The translations under genes were made by a program, and so were the position numbers. Of a stretch of 64,000 bases of DNA, positions 7,908-16,800 are shown piece after piece. Origin of the DNA: Curtobacterium flaccumfaciens. GTDB taxonomy: Bacteria; Actinomycetota; Actinomycetes; Actinomycetales; Microbacteriaceae. The stretch lies in the NCBI RefSeq assembly GCF_004361695.1, contig NZ_SNVW01000005.1:180291-244290 (forward strand), in the 5' to 3' direction. Below the pieces are notes generated by a model. It was not told the DNA's origin. It searched no databases and saw only the letters and a program-made list of their open reading frames with translations. The stretch's first letter is position 1; each line of letters opens with the position of its first letter.

Positions 7908-8872
7908 TGGCACCGAAGCGAACCGGACTCGGCCGAGGGATCGGCGCCCTGATCCCCACCGCCACCGAGCAGCAGGAACGGCCCGTCGACGTCTTCTTCC
8001 CGACCGGAGGGACGCCGTCGTCCGCACCGACGGCTGAGGACCTGGTGGCTGTCCCCGGGGCGCGGCTGGCGAACCTGAACCCGCTTGACGTCGCGCCGAA
8101 CGCCCAGCAGCCCCGCAAGGAGTTCCGCGAGGAAGAGCTGCAGGAGCTCGTGCACTCCATCCGTGAGATCGGCGTGCTGCAGCCGATCGTGGTTCGGCCG
8201 ATCGCCGGCGCGACCGGAACCGCACCGCAGTACGAGCTCATCATGGGTGAGCGCCGTCTCCGTGCCACGAAGGAACTCGGGCTCAGCACGATCCCGGCGA
8301 TCGTCAAGGACACCCCCGACGATGCGATGCTCCGCGACGCGCTGTTGGAGAACCTGCACCGGGCGAACCTCAACCCGCTCGAAGAGGCATCGGCGTACCA
8401 ACAGCTCCTCGCTGACTTCGGCATCACGCAGGAGCAGCTCGCGCAGCGCATCGGACGCTCCCGGCCGCAGATCACCAACACCATCCGGTTGCTGCGCCTG
8501 CCCTCCGCTGTGCAGCGCCGGGTTGCCGCTGGCGTCCTGTCCGCCGGTCACGCCCGCGCGATCCTCGCGGCTCCGGATGCCGAGGCGATGGAGTACCTGG
8601 CCGAGAAGATCGTCAACGAGGACCTGTCCGTCCGTTCGGCCGAGGCGATCGCACAGCAGCTCGCCTCGAAGGCCCCGGTGAAGTCGAAGCCGGAGCCGTC
8701 GGAGCGTCAGGCGCACTTCAACGACCTCGCCGAGCGATTGGGTGACCGGCTCAACACCCGGGTCAAGATCGCTGTGGGTGCTCGCAAGAGCTCGGTGACG
8801 ATCGACTTCGCCAACGGCGACGACCTGAACCGGATCCTCGGCGAACTGGGTGTGCGGGACATCTCCGAGTAA
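7907..8872 (+). CDS. parB: ParB/Spo0J chromosome-partitioning CTPase
   Basis: This 321-residue protein binds parS, spreads on DNA as a CTP-dependent clamp, and engages ParA. It starts MAPKRTGLGRGIGALIP, the N-terminal ParA-activating peptide. The N-domain carries the CTP motifs PNAQQPRKEF and GERRLRATKELG (residues about 112-123). The HTH parS-binding part follows (GITQEQLAQRIGRSRPQI) and then a C-terminal dimerisation segment. It is co-transcribed with parA; the parS sites lie up- and downstream. Confidence 0.96.
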   Translation: MAPKRTGLGRGIGALIPTATEQQERPVDVFFPTGGTPSSAPTAEDLVAVPGARLANLNPLDVAPNAQQPRKEFREEELQELVHSIREIGVLQPIVVRPIAGATGTAPQYELIMGERRLRATKELGLSTIPAIVKDTPDDAMLRDALLENLHRANLNPLEEASAYQQLLADFGITQEQLAQRIGRSRPQITNTIRLLRLPSAVQRRVAAGVLSAGHARAILAAPDAEAMEYLAEKIVNEDLSVRSAEAIAQQLASKAPVKSKPEPSERQAHFNDLAERLGDRLNTRVKIAVGARKSSVTIDFANGDDLNRILGELGVRDISE

Positions 8873-8984
8873 CCCCGTGCGGCGCTGAGCGCCCCGCTGC
8901 GGCGTCAGTACGGCTCGTGGGCGTACGGGTGTCGGCGGCGCCGAGACAGCGGCGTACGCGGCGTTGTAACGCCGCCAGGCTTGA

Positions 8985-9000
8985 TGTTCCACGTGGAACG
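8985..9000. promoter_or_regulatory. parS centromere site 2
   Basis: TGTTCCACGTGGAACG, one mismatch from a perfect 16-bp palindrome, about 110 bp after the parB stop. Confidence 0.9.
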
Positions 9001-9003
9001 TCG

Positions 9004-9036
9004 GTACCAGTACCAGTACCAGTACCAGCACCAGCA
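9004..9036. repeat. TACCAG hexanucleotide microsatellite
   Basis: About five consecutive TACCAG-type units (the last is CACCAG) lie between parS sites 2 and 3 in the non-coding parB-DUF218 spacer. The tract begins only 4 bp from the edge of parS 2. I see no gene in 8873-9157. Confidence 0.85.
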
Positions 9037-9128
9037 TCGGTATCGCACGAGACCGGCCCCGGGTGCGGACCAGGGACCGAGTACGGATCCAGCCGATGCC
9101 CTACGGCAGGGATACTGACGGCTGGCGA

Positions 9129-9144
9129 CGTTCCACGTGGAACA
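9129..9144. promoter_or_regulatory. parS centromere site 3
   Basis: CGTTCCACGTGGAACA, one mismatch from the palindrome, just beyond the 3' end of the DUF218 gene. Confidence 0.9.
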
Positions 9145-9157
9145 CCGGCCGTACGTG

Positions 9158-9784
9158 TCAGCGCTTGCGGAGTGCGTGCAGCTTCCGCAGTCCGACGGCG
9201 GCGAAGAGCGGCTTGAAGGGCGACATCTCCCCCGCGCGGTAGTCATCGGCCGCAGCGAGGCGCTCTGCAAGGTCGGGGCGCTGCCGAGCGAGGTAGATCC
9301 TGGCCTTTTCGGCGTGCAGGCCGTTCGATGCGAAGACGATCCCGTCAGCCTGATCCACGAGTGGGATAACGTTCCGGACGTTCTCCCACGTGGACGTGCT
9401 CTCCCGGTCCACGAGGACAGCGTCGGTCCAGTGCAGGGATCCCGTGATGTAGTCACGAAGCAGATCCGCCTCGGACACGGTGCCGTGCACCGCTCCCCCG
9501 CTCGTCACGAGTACCACCGACCTCGCCCGCCCCGAGGCCGCGCGCGCAGTACGAACGCCGATCCGGGCCCGCCACCTGTTGACGATGTTCGCGCGCGTCC
9601 CCCCGTTGCGGAACCCGAGGACGACGACCGCTACCGAAGCACCGGACGCGATCGGCGGGAGACGACGTGCCCGAACAGCAGCAGCGCCGTGTACGGCCTC
9701 ACCCCACAGCAGGGTCGCTGCGCCGACGCACACCACACCGACGAACACCGACCGCAGTGTTCCACGTGGAACACTCGACGCCAT
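9158..9784 (-). CDS. DUF218 (YdcF/SanA-like) family protein
   Basis: This 208-residue protein starts at ATG 9784 (MASSVPRGTLRS), two bases after the ddl stop codon. It has one N-terminal hydrophobic segment (VFVGVVCVGAATLLWG) and then the DUF218 Rossmann-like core: VAVVVLGFRNGG, VVLVTSGGAVHG, ESTSTWENVRNV and IVFASNGLHAEKARIYL. These correspond to the family's glycine-rich start, the E-x-x-S/T-x-x-T block and the S-x-x-H/A-R motif. In other bacteria these membrane-anchored proteins are linked to envelope functions, but the substrate is unknown. Codons 3-8 coincide with parS site 4, so the N-terminal residues SSVPRGT are dictated by a centromere site. Confidence 0.75.
   Translation of the reverse strand: MASSVPRGTLRSVFVGVVCVGAATLLWGEAVHGAAAVRARRLPPIASGASVAVVVLGFRNGGTRANIVNRWRARIGVRTARAASGRARSVVLVTSGGAVHGTVSEADLLRDYITGSLHWTDAVLVDRESTSTWENVRNVIPLVDQADGIVFASNGLHAEKARIYLARQRPDLAERLAAADDYRAGEMSPFKPLFAAVGLRKLHALRKR
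9758..9773. promoter_or_regulatory. parS centromere site 4 (inside a coding sequence)
   Basis: A perfect TGTTCCACGTGGAACA palindrome. It lies wholly within codons 4-9 of the DUF218 gene. Confidence 0.93.
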
Positions 9785-9786
9785 GG

Positions 9787-10749
9787 TCAGGCCCGGTGGT
9801 CGCGGATGGCCTGCTCGGCGAGCTCGGCGTAGGTCCACCCGAGGTCGAAGCCGGACGCGGACAGCGCTTGCGGCACCAGCGAGGTCTCGGTGAGGCCCGG
9901 CAGGACGTTCGCCTCGAGGAACCAGGGAGTCCCCGCGCCGTCGATGATGATGTCGACGCGTGAGATGTGCCGGAGCCCGAGGGCCTCGTGCGCGGCCACA
10001 GCCGCTGCGGAGGCCGCCTGGGCGTCCGCCTCGGACAGACGAGCCGGCGTGTAGAAGGTCGTCTCGCCAGCGTTGTAGCGGGCCTCGAACCCGTAGATGC
10101 CGTTGCGCGGAACGATCTCGACGGCCGACAGCGCCACGGGACCGTCGCCGGTGTCGATGATGCCGACCGCGACCTCGGTCCCCCGGATGAGCTGCTCAAC
10201 CACGACGTCGTCGCAGTACGTGTAGGCCGTCACCATCGCCCGCGGCAGGTCGTTGACGTCGTCGACGAGCGTGACACCCTGGGCACTCCCACCCCGGGCG
10301 GGCTTGACCGCGAGCGGCACGGGGTGTTCGCCAGCGATGCTCTCGAGCACCCCGACCGCGCCGAGCTCGCGGAACACGTCGTGCGACAGCGCGACGGAAC
10401 GCGGGGTGCGGACCCCCGCCCGGGCGACGAGCGCCGAGGCCGTGGGCTTGTCCCATGCCAACCGGGCTGACGTGGATCGTGAGCCGACGAACGGGATGTC
10501 CAGCGCCTCCAGGATGCCCCGCAGGGCCCCGTCCTCACCGGAGGCCCCGTGGAGAGCCGGCCACACGACGTCCGGGCGGGTCTCCCGCAGGGTCGGCAGG
10601 AGGGACGCGTCAGCGTCCCGCAGGTCGACCTGCCAGCCGTACCCCGTCAGGGAGTCTGCGACGCGACGGCCGGAACGCAGGGAGACGTCACGCTCGTGCG
10701 AGATGCCTCCGGCGACGACGACGACGTGACGGCGAGTGAGCTCGGCCAT
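9787..10749 (-). CDS. ddl: D-alanine--D-alanine ligase
   Basis: This 320-residue ATP-grasp enzyme makes the D-Ala-D-Ala dipeptide of peptidoglycan precursors. It starts MAELTRRHVVVVAGGISHERDVS, with the GG-x-S-x-E-R-x-x-S signature of the N-domain. Then come WPALHGASGEDGALRG, ATP-grasp segments (VKPARGGSAQGV) and the C-terminal metal-binding part FLEANVLPGLTETSL, with the expected E and N ligands. The following DUF218 gene begins 2 bases after its stop, so they share a transcript. It is about 30 residues shorter than E. coli DdlA, close to DdlB size. Confidence 0.92.
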   Translation of the reverse strand: MAELTRRHVVVVAGGISHERDVSLRSGRRVADSLTGYGWQVDLRDADASLLPTLRETRPDVVWPALHGASGEDGALRGILEALDIPFVGSRSTSARLAWDKPTASALVARAGVRTPRSVALSHDVFRELGAVGVLESIAGEHPVPLAVKPARGGSAQGVTLVDDVNDLPRAMVTAYTYCDDVVVEQLIRGTEVAVGIIDTGDGPVALSAVEIVPRNGIYGFEARYNAGETTFYTPARLSEADAQAASAAAVAAHEALGLRHISRVDIIIDGAGTPWFLEANVLPGLTETSLVPQALSASGFDLGWTYAELAEQAIRDHRA

Positions 10750-10819
10750 GCGAGGAGACCTCCGGTGTTGCGGTGTGAGGAGTTGCGGATCAGGGCACGA
10801 CCACGAGGGAAAGTGCTGA

Positions 10820-12127
10820 TCAGGAGATGTTCGGCGGCGGAGCGCTCACCGACGACGTCGGCCGCACGACCGCGTTGGGGCGGGTCGCCGCACCGAAGGT
10901 CTCGACGAGTTCGAGCTCGTCGTTCACCACGTTGGCGAGCCGCTTGACGCCGACGCGGATCTGCTCCGGCGTCGGGTAGCAGAACGACAGGCGGATGTGT
11001 CCGCCGCCGCGACCGTCGGCGTAGAAGGCGGTGCCCGGCGTGTAGGCGACGAGCTCCTTCACGGCACGCGGCAGCATGCCCTTCGAGTCGAGCGACTCCG
11101 GCAGGGTCAGCCAGACGAAGAACCCGCCGTCCGGCTTCGTCCACGACAGGTCCGGCAGGAACTCCCCCAGTGCGGAGAGCATCGCGTCGCGCCGCTCGGC
11201 GTAGATGCCGCGGAACGTGTCGACCTGGCCCTTCCAGTCGGCCGCGTCGAGGTACGCGTTGACGACGTACTGGCCGAAGGAGTTCGGGGCGAGGACGGCG
11301 GACTCGTTCGCGAGCACGAGCTTCTCGCGGATGGCGTGCGGGGCGAGCGCCCAGCCGACGCGGAAGCCTGGGGCGAGGGTCTTCGAGAACGAGCCGAGGT
11401 ACACGACGCCCTCTTCGTCGATCGAGCGGATCGCCTGTGGGGCGGGCTCGTCGAACCAGAGGAGGCCGTACGGGTTGTCCTCGAGCACGAGGATGTTGTT
11501 CGAGCGGCAGATGTCGAGGATCTCGATGCGGCGCTCACGGCTCAGCGTGACGCCGGCCGGGTTGTGGAAGTTCGGGATCGTGTAGAGGAACTTGATGCGC
11601 TTGCCCTGCGTGCGCAGGTTGGCGATCGCCTCGCGCAGGGCCTCCGGTACGAGACCGTTCTCATCCGTCGTGACGTGCACCGTCTCGGCCTGGTACGACC
11701 GGAAGACCCCGATGGCACCGACGTAGGACGGCGACTCGGCCAGCACGACGTCACCCGGGTCGATGAACAGCCGCGTGACGAGGTCGAGCGCGTGCTGCGA
11801 ACCGGTGGTGACGACGACGTCCTCGGCGCTGGCACGGATGCCCTCGAGGCTCATGATGTCGACGATGTGCTCACGGAGGGACCGCAGCCCCTGCCCACCG
11901 CCGTACTGCAGCGCCATGGCCGCGTCCTGCGCCATCACGCGGTCGAGGGAGCCCGTGACGAGCTCACGCGGCAGCGCGGAGACGAACGGCATGCCGCCAG
12001 CGAGCGAGACCACTTCGGGCCGCGACGCGACGGCGAACAGGGCTCGGACCTCGGAGGCGCTCAGCCCGGCGGTGCGCTGGGCGTAGGAGTCGTACCAGGG
12101 GTCGAGGCTGTTGCCGTTCGTCATCAT
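10820..12127 (-). CDS. PLP-dependent aminotransferase, class I/II (2-aminoadipate/valine type)
   Basis: This 434-435-residue fold-type I aminotransferase has the Schiff-base lysine in the motif YLGSFSKTLAPGFRVGW (lysine at about residue 245). ED-NPYGLLWF contains the PLP-ring aspartate region, and TIPNFHNPAGVTLS is the conserved N-P-x-G loop. It resembles the stand-alone 2-aminoadipate transaminases related to MocR C-domains; the substrate cannot be read from the sequence. Two ATGs, at 12127 and 12124, follow GGAG. The second has the better spacing. It stands alone on the minus strand between ddl and trxA. Confidence 0.85.
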   Translation of the reverse strand: MMTNGNSLDPWYDSYAQRTAGLSASEVRALFAVASRPEVVSLAGGMPFVSALPRELVTGSLDRVMAQDAAMALQYGGGQGLRSLREHIVDIMSLEGIRASAEDVVVTTGSQHALDLVTRLFIDPGDVVLAESPSYVGAIGVFRSYQAETVHVTTDENGLVPEALREAIANLRTQGKRIKFLYTIPNFHNPAGVTLSRERRIEILDICRSNNILVLEDNPYGLLWFDEPAPQAIRSIDEEGVVYLGSFSKTLAPGFRVGWALAPHAIREKLVLANESAVLAPNSFGQYVVNAYLDAADWKGQVDTFRGIYAERRDAMLSALGEFLPDLSWTKPDGGFFVWLTLPESLDSKGMLPRAVKELVAYTPGTAFYADGRGGGHIRLSFCYPTPEQIRVGVKRLANVVNDELELVETFGAATRPNAVVRPTSSVSAPPPNIS

Positions 12128-12208
12128 TGCTCCGTTTCAGTGGGACATTCCCGCCACACTACGACATCCGCCCCGGGAACCAGGGCTGCGGGACGGGGCC
12201 GATCCTGA

Positions 12209-12247
12209 ACCAGTGGCCCGGAACGACGACCAGTGGCCCGGAACGAC
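12209..12247. repeat. 20-bp direct repeat
   Basis: ACCAGTGGCCCGGAACGAC occurs twice in tandem (12209-12227 and 12229-12247), next to the trxA terminator. It is non-coding and I cannot assign a role. Confidence 0.8.
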
Positions 12248-12250
12248 AAC

Positions 12251-12278
12251 GGCCCCGCTCTCCGGGGAGAGCGGGGCC
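12251..12278 (-). terminator. hairpin terminator after trxA
   Basis: A perfect 11-bp GC stem GGCCCCGCTCT/AGAGCGGGGCC with a 6-base loop, starting 13 bp past the trxA stop. There is no U-tract, as is common in high-GC actinobacteria. Confidence 0.75.
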
Positions 12279-12291
12279 GGTCAGGGACGAC

Positions 12292-12618
12292 CTACGCGAG
12301 GAACTCGGCGAGGTCGGCCTCGAGCGCGGGCTTCGGCTTGGCGCCGATGACGGTCTTGACGACCTCGCCGCCCTTGAAGACCTTCATCGCCGGGATCGAC
12401 GTGATCTGGTAGTTCATGGCCGACTGCGGGTTGTCGTCGACGTTGAGCTTGACGATCTCGATCTTGCCGGCGTGCTCGGCCGCGATCTGGTCGAGGATCG
12501 GCGAGACGGCGCGACACGGGCCGCACCACTCTGCCCAGAAGTCGACGAGGATCGTCTTGTCGGACTTGAGGACCTCGTCCGAGAAGGTGGCGTCGGTGAC
12601 TGCCTTGGCGTTGGACAT
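12292..12618 (-). CDS. trxA: thioredoxin
   Basis: This 108-residue cytoplasmic disulfide reductase has the active site WAEWCGPCRAVSP (C at about residues 33 and 36) and the cis-proline motif ITSIPAMKVF. The ATG at 12618 (MSNAKAVTDATF) is preceded by GAAGGAG; the longer upstream frame is not thioredoxin-like. It lies 74 bp downstream of trxB on the same strand, so the reductase and its substrate are produced together. Confidence 0.96.
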   Translation of the reverse strand: MSNAKAVTDATFSDEVLKSDKTILVDFWAEWCGPCRAVSPILDQIAAEHAGKIEIVKLNVDDNPQSAMNYQITSIPAMKVFKGGEVVKTVIGAKPKPALEADLAEFLA

Positions 12619-12692
12619 GTGTGCTCCTTCGGGAAGTCGTTCAGTGGGTACAACGGCCGTGCCGTCGTGGTATTCCGAGTGGCGTCGGCGCC

Positions 12693-13691
12693 TCAAACGC
12701 GGGCGGCGGTGACGTCGACCATGGCGGGCTCCGACGGCGAGACGCCGTCCGCCTGGTCCGTCAGCTCGTCCTCGAGGTCGGCGAGGTACTTCTCGGCGTC
12801 GAGTGCAGCGACCGTGCCCGATCCGGCCGCGGTGATGGCCTGCCGGTAGGTCGGGTCGATGACGTCGCCCGCGGCGAAGACACCGGGCAGGTTGGTCTTC
12901 GAGGTGCGGCCCTGGACGGCGATCGTGCCCTCGGGCGCGATGTCGATCTGGCCGTGGATGAGGTGCGTGCGCGGGTCGTTGCCGATCGCGATGAACAGGC
13001 CGTCGAGCGCGAGCTCGGACTGCTCGCCGGTGACGGTGTCCGTGAGCGTGACGCCCTCGACCGCGGAGTCACCCGTGATGCCGGTGACCTCCTTGTTCCA
13101 CGCGAACTCGATCTTCGGGTCGTTCATCGCGCGGTCCTGCATGATCTTCGACGCACGCAGGCTGTCCTTGCGGTGGATGACCGTCACCTTGTCGGCGAAG
13201 CGGGTGAGGAACGTCGCCTCTTCCATGGCGGAGTCACCGCCGCCGACGACGGCGATGTTCTTCTGGCGGAAGAAGAAGCCGTCGCAGGTCGCGCACCACG
13301 AGACGCCGTGGCCGGACAGACGCTCTTCGTCGGCCAGGCCGAGGTGACGGTAGGCGGAACCGGTCGCGTAGATGACCGCGAGGGCCTCGTACGTCTCGCC
13401 GGAGCCGACGGTGACCTTCTTGACCTTCCCCGTCAGGTCGACGGAGACGGCGTCGTCGTACAGGACCTCGGCGCCGAACTTCTCCGCCTGTTCCTGCATC
13501 TTGATCATGAGGTCCGGGCCCTGGATCCCCTCGGGGAAGCCCGGGAAGTTCTCGACCTCGGTCGTCTTGGTGAGCTCGCCGCCGGTCTCGACGCTCGAGG
13601 CGACGATGAGGGGCTTGAGCTCCGCACGTGCGGCGTAGATGCCGGCGGTGAACCCGGCCGGGCCGGAACCGATGATGATGAGCTGGCGCAT
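12693..13691 (-). CDS. trxB: thioredoxin-disulfide reductase
   Basis: This 332-residue flavoenzyme reduces thioredoxin with NADPH. It starts MRQLIIIGSGPAGFTAGIYAAR (FAD-binding GxGxxG). The redox CATC centre is in GVSWCATCDGFFF, the NADPH motif is VVGGGDSAMEEA, and the C-terminal FAD motif is GVFAAGDVIDPTYRQ. The ATG at 13691 was chosen because the FAD motif must begin near residue 8. The 74 codons upstream come from the pentanucleotide-repeat spacer and are spurious. Confidence 0.96.
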   Translation of the reverse strand: MRQLIIIGSGPAGFTAGIYAARAELKPLIVASSVETGGELTKTTEVENFPGFPEGIQGPDLMIKMQEQAEKFGAEVLYDDAVSVDLTGKVKKVTVGSGETYEALAVIYATGSAYRHLGLADEERLSGHGVSWCATCDGFFFRQKNIAVVGGGDSAMEEATFLTRFADKVTVIHRKDSLRASKIMQDRAMNDPKIEFAWNKEVTGITGDSAVEGVTLTDTVTGEQSELALDGLFIAIGNDPRTHLIHGQIDIAPEGTIAVQGRTSKTNLPGVFAAGDVIDPTYRQAITAAGSGTVAALDAEKYLADLEDELTDQADGVSPSEPAMVDVTAARV

Positions 13692-13797
13692 GCCTGGGAG
13701 CCCTTCCGTTGAGATCGCTGACCGGGTCAACACATCGTACCGGCGGGACATTCCACGGCGCCCGACCGCGGCGTACCTCACCTCACCGCACCGCATC

Positions 13798-13832
13798 GGA
13801 CCGGACCGGACCGGACCGGACCGGACCGGACC
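13798..13832. repeat. GGACC pentanucleotide repeat
   Basis: Seven tandem GGACC units (35 bp) in the 148-bp spacer between the murJ stop and the trxB start. A 5-bp unit is prone to copy-number change. Confidence 0.95.
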
Positions 13833-13839
13833 GGGCCGG

Positions 13840-16800
13840 TCAGCGTCCGAGCCGGCCTCGCAGCAGCGTGACGGCGTTGGCGATCTCGCCGTTCTTCGCG
13901 ACGACCAGGGCACCGAAGTACACGACGACCATCACGGCCCCGGTCAGGGCCAGGGTGATCAGCGCGCCGGTGACGTCGGCCATCGCGAACCCGTCCGACG
14001 AGAACGCGCCGAAGAAGTTCGCGACGACGAGTCCGGCGACGCCGGCGATGAGCGCCGCGATGACGAACTGCACGTGCGAGCGGGTCACGACGGCTCCCTC
14101 GATGCCGCCGAGGCGCTTGCGGACGAGCACGAGTGCGACGATCGTCTGCGCGGACCCGGCGATGGTCGTGCATACCGCGATGCCGACACCGATCGCGGAA
14201 CCGGGCAGCATCGCGACCGACAGGGCGCCGATGACGAACAGCCCGGACTGCACGAGCTGCATGAGGAACGGTGTGCGGTGGTCGTGCATGGCCCAGAAGA
14301 CCCGCTGGATGATGAAGAGCATGCTGAACAGCACGAGGCCGGGCATGTAGGCGACGAGCACGAGGGCCATTGCCTGGGTGTTGCCGAACTCGTTCTCCCA
14401 GATGCGGGCGAACGGCATCGCCGTGACGGTGAGCGCCACCGAGGCGAAGACCGTGAACAGGCCCACGATCCGGAGCGACAGGGACAGGTTCCGGCGCACG
14501 GCGTCCAGGTCACCCCGCTCGGCGTCGTGGCTCATCCGGGTGAAGTACGCCGTCGCGATCGACACGGTGATGATCGAGTGCGGCAGCATGAACAGCAGCC
14601 AGGTCGTGCTGAGCGTCGCGTTGCCGGCGCCGGTGGCGAGGGACGCCACACGCGCCTGCACGACGCCGGCGAGCTGCGTCACGAGGATCATCGCGAACAG
14701 CCACCCGGCGGCCGTGCCGGTCGCCTTGAGGCCGACGCCGCGCCACCGGAAGTCCGGCCGGAACCGCAGCCCGGCGCGTCGCCAGAACAGCGGCAGGAAC
14801 GCGGCTTGGGCGAAGACGCCGATCGACGCGCTGCCGGCCAGCACGGCGATCTTGAGGGGCGTCCAGTCGTCGGTGGAGGCGTTCTCGGCGCGGCCGCCGA
14901 ACAGCGCGATGAAGACGATGAGGCCGGCGATCGCGATGACGTTGTTGATGAGCGGCGCCCAGGTGAACGGCCCGAACACCTGCTTGGCGTTGAGGACTTC
15001 GCCGAGCAGCGAGTACATCGCGTAGAAGAGGATCTGCGGCAGGCACCAGAACGCGAACGCCACGGCCAGGTCCGTCGTCGACGCGCTGAAGCCCTTGCCC
15101 CCGTCGCCGGCGCTCTGGCTGTAGACGCGGACCAACAGCGGTGCGAGCAGGGTCGCGGCGACCGTGATGACGAGGAACGCCGATCCGCCGAGGGTGACGA
15201 TCTTGTTGACGTACGCCGTGCCGCCGTCCGTGTGCTGCTTCATCGAGCGGACGATCTGCGGGATGAGCACGGCCGACAGCAGGCCGCCCGCGATGAGCGC
15301 GTAGATGTTGTTCGGCAGCTGGTTCGAGATCGCGAAGGCGTTCGCCGCGTCGGAACCGGTGTTGCCGATGGCGAAGGCCAGCACGAACGTCTTCGCGAAC
15401 CCGAGGATGCGCGAGACCATCGTCCCCGCTGCGAGCATGGCGCTCGCCCGGCCGAGGCTGCGCTCGGCCGCCGGCGCCGCGTCGACCGACGGCTGGGGCT
15501 GGCTGGCGCTGATGGTGGGCTCCTCGGGGGTCACGGACGGTTCGGTGCGGGGTGCGGTGTCGGCCTGGAGGAACGGCGCGCGTCCATCGGGAGCGGTCGC
15601 GGCCGGCAGGCGGTCACCTGCGACCACCGGCTGGACCTCCAGGGGACGGTTCGGGTCGTCGTCGTCCTCGTCGTCGAGCTCGCCGTTCCGGCGACGGATC
15701 CGCTTGCGGATGCTCCGGAAGATGCCGAAGCCGAAGATCGCGACGAGGGCCACGGCTGCGGCGGCGGTGATGACCGTCTCCCACTGCGCCTGCACGTTGA
15801 GCTCGACGGTCGCCGGGCTCGCGATCTTGATGCCGGTGGGGCTCGACAGCGACATCGTCAGGTTGACCTTGCCGTTCGCCACGGACTGCACGGGGACGGT
15901 CGTGCGGGTCGAGGACTCGGGCTGGATCTTCACCTCGATGTCGTTCCGCACGATGCGGAGCGCGGAGTTCGAGGGCTGCACGGAGAGCCGCACGGTGACG
16001 GGGTACTTCGAGCTGTTCCGGACGGAGATCGGGAGCGAGGACCGGTCGCCGAGGAGCGTCAGCGAGCTCGAGTCGACGATCCCCACCTGTGAGACGACAT
16101 CCGACCAGGTGCCCACCCGGGAGTCCACGGCGGTCGTGAGCCCGTCGGGGTCGTCGCGCCAGGCGTTCGACGCCAGCGCGAGCAGGTTGAGGCGTGCCGG
16201 GGCGGTCAGCACGATCGGGTCGTCCACCGCCGAGGCGAAGTCCGTCAGGTCCTGTTCCCCCCGGACGAGGCGTTCGAGCTGGTCGGTGCGGGTGTCGGCG
16301 TTCGCGCCCGGGGTGAGGGTGAGCGACCCGGGGGTGGTGGCGGACGCCGAGGAGAGGTCGGCGGGGGCGACCCACGGCGTGCTCTCGATGGCGTCGAGCG
16401 CCTGACCGAGGCGGTCGGAGTTCGTCGGCCACGACCGGTCGAGCGTCAGCAGGATCGGTCCCCCCGCCGATTCGGCACGTGCCGAGGTGGCGAGGGTGGC
16501 CGTGAGCTCGGACATCGCCGCCGCCCAGTCCTGCTGGTTCGTGGCCGACGCTGCCGCACGGAGGAGCGTCGACGTGGCCTGGTCGGAGACGAGGACGTGC
16601 TGCCCGCTGATCTGTTCGGACGCGGCGATCGTGGCGTCCGCTCCGGCTGAGGTGTTGCCGCTCGACACGATGGTGGTCTTGGTGCCGGCCTTCGCGAGCG
16701 CCGGCAGGTCCGCGGCGGCGACGGTGCCGTCGGAGGGCCAGGCGATGGAGTCCATCGAGTAGGGGAAGTCGAGGAGCGTCTGCGTCGTGGGCAGCACGGA

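Noticed and set aside
8930..9030. TACCAG repeat as a plasmid-type iteron or CRISPR
   Set aside because: Units are directly adjacent without spacers, too short, and in a known centromere region.
9385..9402. Additional parS-like sequence inside the DUF218 gene
   Set aside because: TCCCACGTGGACG matches only the central core and is not palindromic over 16 bp.
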